Below are positions 59,263 to 64,000 of a stretch of 64,000 nucleotides of DNA, one piece after another. Numbering within the stretch: the first letter of the stretch is position 1; each line of letters opens with the position of its first letter. Origin of the DNA: Callaeas wilsoni (lineage: Eukaryota; Chordata; Aves; Passeriformes; Callaeidae); the NCBI GenBank assembly GCA_013398955.1, contig VWPU01012615.1, positions 6,328-70,327 on the forward strand, written 5' to 3'. A program made the translations under genes and the position numbers. The notes under the pieces are model-generated. The model was given only the letters and a program-made list of their open reading frames with translations, made no database searches and was not told the DNA's origin.

Positions 59263-62200
59263 CTCTGTGTTTGGAGGGAGCACACCCCCATTTCATGGAA
59301 GCTGGGAATGGGTGATTATGCATTATAATGTTGGAGGACACTTACCTGTTTTGGTTGCAGGCTGCTACTGGTTGCATAAGCCTTGAAATACAGTCTTCTC
59401 TCCCTTGTAGCTGTTCTTCTTTCTTACCTAAAAAATTACCCCTAAAAAAATATTATTTTCAAGGTGGGCTCTCCTGTGGCCTTGCTGATCCCCTGGAGCA
59501 GGGAATTCCGTGGGTGAAATGTCGGTTATCAAATGTGAATTCCTGAGGGGGGTTTGAGTGCTGTGACGTGCTGAGGTCTGGCTCTGTGTGCCCGTGGGAG
59601 CTGTGACCCAGGAGGAGCAGCCACAGCTTTTCCTGGCTGCAGGGAAGGGCTGTTCACACAGTCCCTGCCTTGCTGCCAAGTTGTCTTCTCCCTCCTGACA
59701 TCTGTGCAATATCTGTGCTGTAGGTGCCCACAAAAACCTGGATCTTTCTGTGTCAGAGATATTACAGAAATGTTTTCATGCCTGGAATATTGCTCTGAGC
59801 TCCAGGAGGCTTCCAGGAAGCTTCATTTGGGGGGGATTTTACTACTGCCAGATCAATGCTGCCTGTGCACATTGCTGGGTCAGGGAGCAGGACCCCGTGT
59901 GCTAAATAACACAGAAGCCCAGAGCACACTGATGGTTCTTCTCCTGAAAACTTCCCAGTCTAAGTGGAGAGATGAATCTGTCTGGGATGACAGGGAGTGT
60001 GGGAGACACCATGAGACAAAGCTGGTTAGTGTGACAGGCATCAATCACAGCCCATCAGCCACAGATACGCTGTCAAGGGCTTTGAAGCTTTGTGAGTGGG
60101 TTCCTTAAACACTGGAGGTGTGGTGAGGATCCCTCCGGGATCAGAGACCCCTGTGTAGCACTCTCACTCCTTTGTCTGTTATAAACATCAGCCAGTCTGA
60201 TTTAGAGAGTCTGTATTGCTTAATTACCCCAACAGAATTGTTCTTTTATTGCAAATAAGTTGTTACTGCCAACAGCCCCAGTGTTGGCATCCAGGTCTCC
60301 ATCCTTTTTGGGATAGGCAAGAAAATGTGACCAATACCCTTTGCCTGATTTCCATGTGCACTGCTCCCCAGCCATGGAAAAAAACAGGGATCTCAGTGTT
60401 CAGCAGTGCTCTCACAAGGAATCCAGGAATAAGGAGGAGGAGCCGAGGGGAAGGAGCGAGTCTGGGTCTGATCCGATACCTGCTGTGCCTCTCTGAATCT
60501 GCGTGTCTGCGCTTATGGCTGTCCAACGCTGGGACAAATAGCACAACCAGCCTCCCAAGGGGGGCAAAGAGATGGGATTAAAATTAGATCCCTGTTCTTG
60601 GGCTCTGTGTGGAAATAAATCTGTTTCCAACAGGCAGGAGAGATGGACAGGCTGCTTTTAGGCTGGTGCACAGAAGATTAGGGCTGTTCACTCTGTGGCC
60701 AGTTTTGCAGTCTTTGGTCTGTTGTCCCTGCTGTAAATAAATACCTGTTGGAAGGAAGCTGTGCCAAAGGCTGGGGGTGGGAAATGATGGCCCTGGAGGA
60801 ACACGTGGAGGAGGGAGAGGAAGGAAAAGGCTGTTTCCAGGCAGCAGGAAACAAATGGTGCTGGAGCCAGGCAGGGCTGCGACACAGGTCAGGGATGGGG
60901 AGGAAGCAGCGGGGATTGCTGCCCAGCATCGGAAGCAGGCTGAGTTTCTTTTCTTGGCTGGGCTAGGGAGAGCTCACAAGGGTCCTTGTTGTGAGCTGAA
61001 TGCTGTCTGCTCCTGGCAAGCTCCGAGTGCAGCTTTGCAGGTTGGGCTCTGCCTTTCTGCTCCAGCCGGCGCTAGCAGCCTCCATTTCCCTGGAAGTCTC
61101 CATTTCTGCTTTTACTCGCCCATTTTACCAGGAACAGAGTCCGGGCCAGCAGCAGAGAAGGGCCAAAGCCAGCTGTGGTCTGGGGTCCTCTCACCTGAGC
61201 AAAGCACAGGCTGCTCTGTCTCCCTCTCCCCTGCTCCCAGCACTTTTCATGCTGTGCTTCTGTCAAACATAACCACACACCTGCTTTGCAGGGAGATTTA
61301 CATTAAAAATTATGATGTGCTTACATAGAGCCATTAAGGAGGGATCAGAGGAATGTGTGAGATAAGCACAGACATCTGTTCTCCAAAAATGCTGCCTTCC
61401 CTGTGTGCAGTGCTGGTGCTGGTAATATTGATCAGAATTCAGCTCACAGACACACACTCCTGCAAAAAGCTGAAGTTTAGGCCAAAGGCCACATATCCTG
61501 CTTGTTTTCTGGGATTTGGGAACTGCCCAAAATGAAGGAGAGAGTAAAGGAAGTTGGTATTAATCACTGAGGAGAAAGTTATCCCTCCTTATGAGGAGGG
61601 AAGGATTGGTTTATCCTGGAGCTGTGAGGAAGCAGGGCTTTGCAAGGATTCTCTGTATTTGGAGTTCTGCTGTTGGTGCATTTCCCCACTCCCCCAAATC
61701 AAACCATCCTCTCTTCAATCACAGGAGGGCACAGGAGGGAGGTTTGAGATTTGGCATTCCCGTGAGGCTGATGGAAGTGGGGGACGTTCTGCTCCCCATT
61801 TTCTATTAACACCCAAGGGAACAATCTGCAGTGAGCTCAGCCAGGGAGGACTAAAGGAGAGACAGGGACCCACGGGGGCCACAGCTGGGGGAGCATTTTA
61901 CTGTCAGGCTGGAGAATGGGGAGCAAAGCAGCCCTTTCAGCCTGGTGTCTCTTTTTTTCCCATTCTGTAGTTTCCATTTCAAATAACAATTCCTGATTCC
62001 CTCCTGGGAGGGTCTGTGAGGTGGAAACCCTGCGACTCCCTCCCGCTGCAGGTCCACTCTCCCGTCTGCTCTTTAATCTCCTGTTGGAAGACAGTGAATT
62101 GTTCTGCCTGGAGATGAAGCTTTGTAATCTCCTGGATCTGTTTTGAGTCCTATGACTCCGAGTGGCAGGGCTGCAAATGAGCGGAAGGGTTCTGCAGTAG

Positions 62201-64000
62201 CATTTTGAAAGGGGAGTCCCTCAGGTGACCTGTATGAAACCACTGCTCAGGAAAAGTCAGATATTTGGTCCCCCTCACTGTTTGGTCTCTTGTGAGAGAG
62301 CCAAAGCTTCCCTGAGGCATAAAACAGGCTGCTTGTTAAAAAAAAAAAACCGAAGCACTGGCTGAAAGGAAAAGCAAATGTTTCTGTGCTAAGTGGTGAT
62401 CTACCTCCCACGTTAAAGAGCACAGCATGAAAAATGGTAAAAGCTGCTGTATTAACTCTGAAAATGGGTCCGTTTTAGCTCATTTAATCTGCCTTTTTTG
62501 GCATGTGGCTGTAACAGTGCAGAAGTGGGATCCAGTTGAAGGAGAACACTGATAGTGTGTAGTTGTGGTCCTCTGCCCGTGGAGTGTGGCCGGAGTAGCA
62601 GAAGCGTGAGCGAGTCCCCGGGCCACGAGCAGGGCTGAGTGTGGAGTGCCAGCAGTGCAAGGGGCTCTCACCAGCCCCCTCAGAAGAGGAAAACTGGCTA
62701 CAGGATTTTTCCAGCGCCTGGTTTATCCATTCTGCTGTTGAACCCATCGCTGGTGCCCACAGAGCCCTGAGAGCCGCTCCTGAGCCCTGCCTGGTTTTGC
62801 TTTTCCCAGGCAAGCGGCGCAGTAATTGCAGAAGCGTCGCTGCCGTGGGGAGAGCAGGGCTGGAATCAAGGGTGAATTTGATGAGTGGGCTCTGAAGTGG
62901 TTGTGGGGGATGATGAAATGGATTTTTGGACCTACTCCAGCCAGCAGTTGGTCTCTAGTGCTTCAGTATTAGCAGAGATTTAAGCTCCACGCAGGAGGTG
63001 ACTGCTCACATCAGAGACAAATTTGGTCAAACAAGCTCCTTGGGAAGGTGGGGGAAGGTGCTCTGCTTGAACCAGGAGGCTTTGAAAAGTGCTTTGTTCA
63101 TCCTTTAGAACCAGAACGTGCCCTCGTTTCTCAGGAAGGCAGGCGCTGGGTGGAAGAGGTTTGCAGGATTCGCAGGGGATTGTCATGGCAACCAGAGGGA
63201 AACCCCACGAGGTGGGAAACAGCCAGGAACAGGTGAGGGGAAGCAGGAAACCTGCCTGGAGAGGATAAAGCTGCTCCCAGCAATCCCGGTTCGAGGGGGA
63301 AAGCAATAGTGTAATTGAGTATTTTAAGCAGCTTCCAGAACCGTCTGAGCACAGCAAGTAGAAACAATTTCCTATAACAGCCCCCCTGAAATACTCAGCC
63401 ACCTCAGATTTTGCCAGTTCTCCTCCACAGATGTTGATCTCTGTGCAACTTCGCTGCCAAGACCGAGGGATGCTTTTAGGAGAAGCTTCAGTTCTGTTTT
63501 AAGCAAGCTGGAGAGGGGTTTTAATACCTGGTACAGAATAGGGGGCAGCTGTGTGGGGCCAGCATTCCAAAGGGGTTGGGGAGGGGGCTTTTGAGGGGAT
63601 CTGTAGGGTGATGCTGGGTTTTGAGAGGGTGTGTGCAGCCTGGAACTCATGGGAACAAGGGAGGATTCTGGAACCAGCTCCTGCCTCCTGCAACAGCACT
63701 GCAGCAGCAGGGAGTCCTTCGCAGCCCAGTGACACTCCCCTGGCTTTTTAGGCTCTGGAAAGAATTTAAGAGTGAGAAGAGAAGTGATGCTGAGGCTGGG
63801 CGGCAGAGTGATACCTTCTCCCCAGTAATGGATTTTCAGGGATGTGCTGAAGAATTCAGTTTATATTTCCCCCAGCCAGAGGCAGGGGTGGTGACGGGAA
63901 GAGCTGCTGGTGCTCAGCTGCCTCTTCAACGTGACCTCGGTGCCAGGAGTTTGCACTTCCCCTCCGAGACACTGCACAGGCCAAGGGCGTGGGGTGATCA
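59263..64000 (+). other. B3GAT1 intron, running off the window
   Basis: I searched by eye for the last coding exon (VWHTRTE and following) and did not find it. Nothing else is recognised except an A run at about 62339-62350. The region is ordinary mixed intronic sequence, and all open frames are short. Confidence 0.6.

Noticed and set aside
59263..64000. Search for the final B3GAT1 exon (VWHTRTE motif)
   Set aside because: No matching sequence was seen on +; the exon is taken to lie beyond the window.

Overview
This is a vertebrate, almost certainly avian, genomic window. The evidence is one recognisable intron-split gene whose protein closely matches vertebrate GlcAT-P, short CR1 LINE tails of the bird type, several solo LTRs with intact target-site duplications, and many GC-rich minisatellites of the kind common on bird microchromosomes. 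The species cannot be fixed from the sequence. There are no bacterial genes, operons, CRISPR arrays or RNA genes that I can support.

The only protein-coding gene I can support is B3GAT1 (beta-1,3-glucuronyltransferase 1, GlcAT-P, the HNK-1 epitope enzyme), on the + strand. Three coding exons are present: 51704-51815, 54500-55008 and 58545-58841. Together they encode residues 1-306 of an expected 334. The last coding exon (about 28 codons) is not found before the right edge and should lie beyond position 64000. Upstream, a CpG island at about 30160-31130 ends in a good splice donor at 31115/31116 and is the likely promoter and first non-coding exon. A second CpG island lies at about 48950-49520. 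A candidate short exon at 51391-51513/51530 could supply the start of the 13-residue-longer GlcAT-PL isoform.

Layout: 1-30.1 kb is gene-free 5' flank with solo LTRs (3578-4079, 6201-6581, 8470-8967, 11396-11737), an LTR fragment (26295-26480) and a series of minisatellites with units of 11, 60, 33, about 29, about 170, 28 and 46 bp. 30.1-51.4 kb is the promoter region and a long first intron, with two more solo LTRs, a CR1 and a GC-rich LTR-like block. 51.4-58.8 kb is the coding part of the gene. Its third coding exon is preceded by an intronic LTR and an 11-copy 48-bp minisatellite ending about 65 bp before the splice acceptor. 58.8-64 kb is the next intron, which begins with a CR1.

No new gene system was found. 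The most interesting items are the long/short isoform start region of B3GAT1, the coding-compatible minisatellite beside its third coding exon, and the well-preserved LTR families whose target-site duplications can be read directly.
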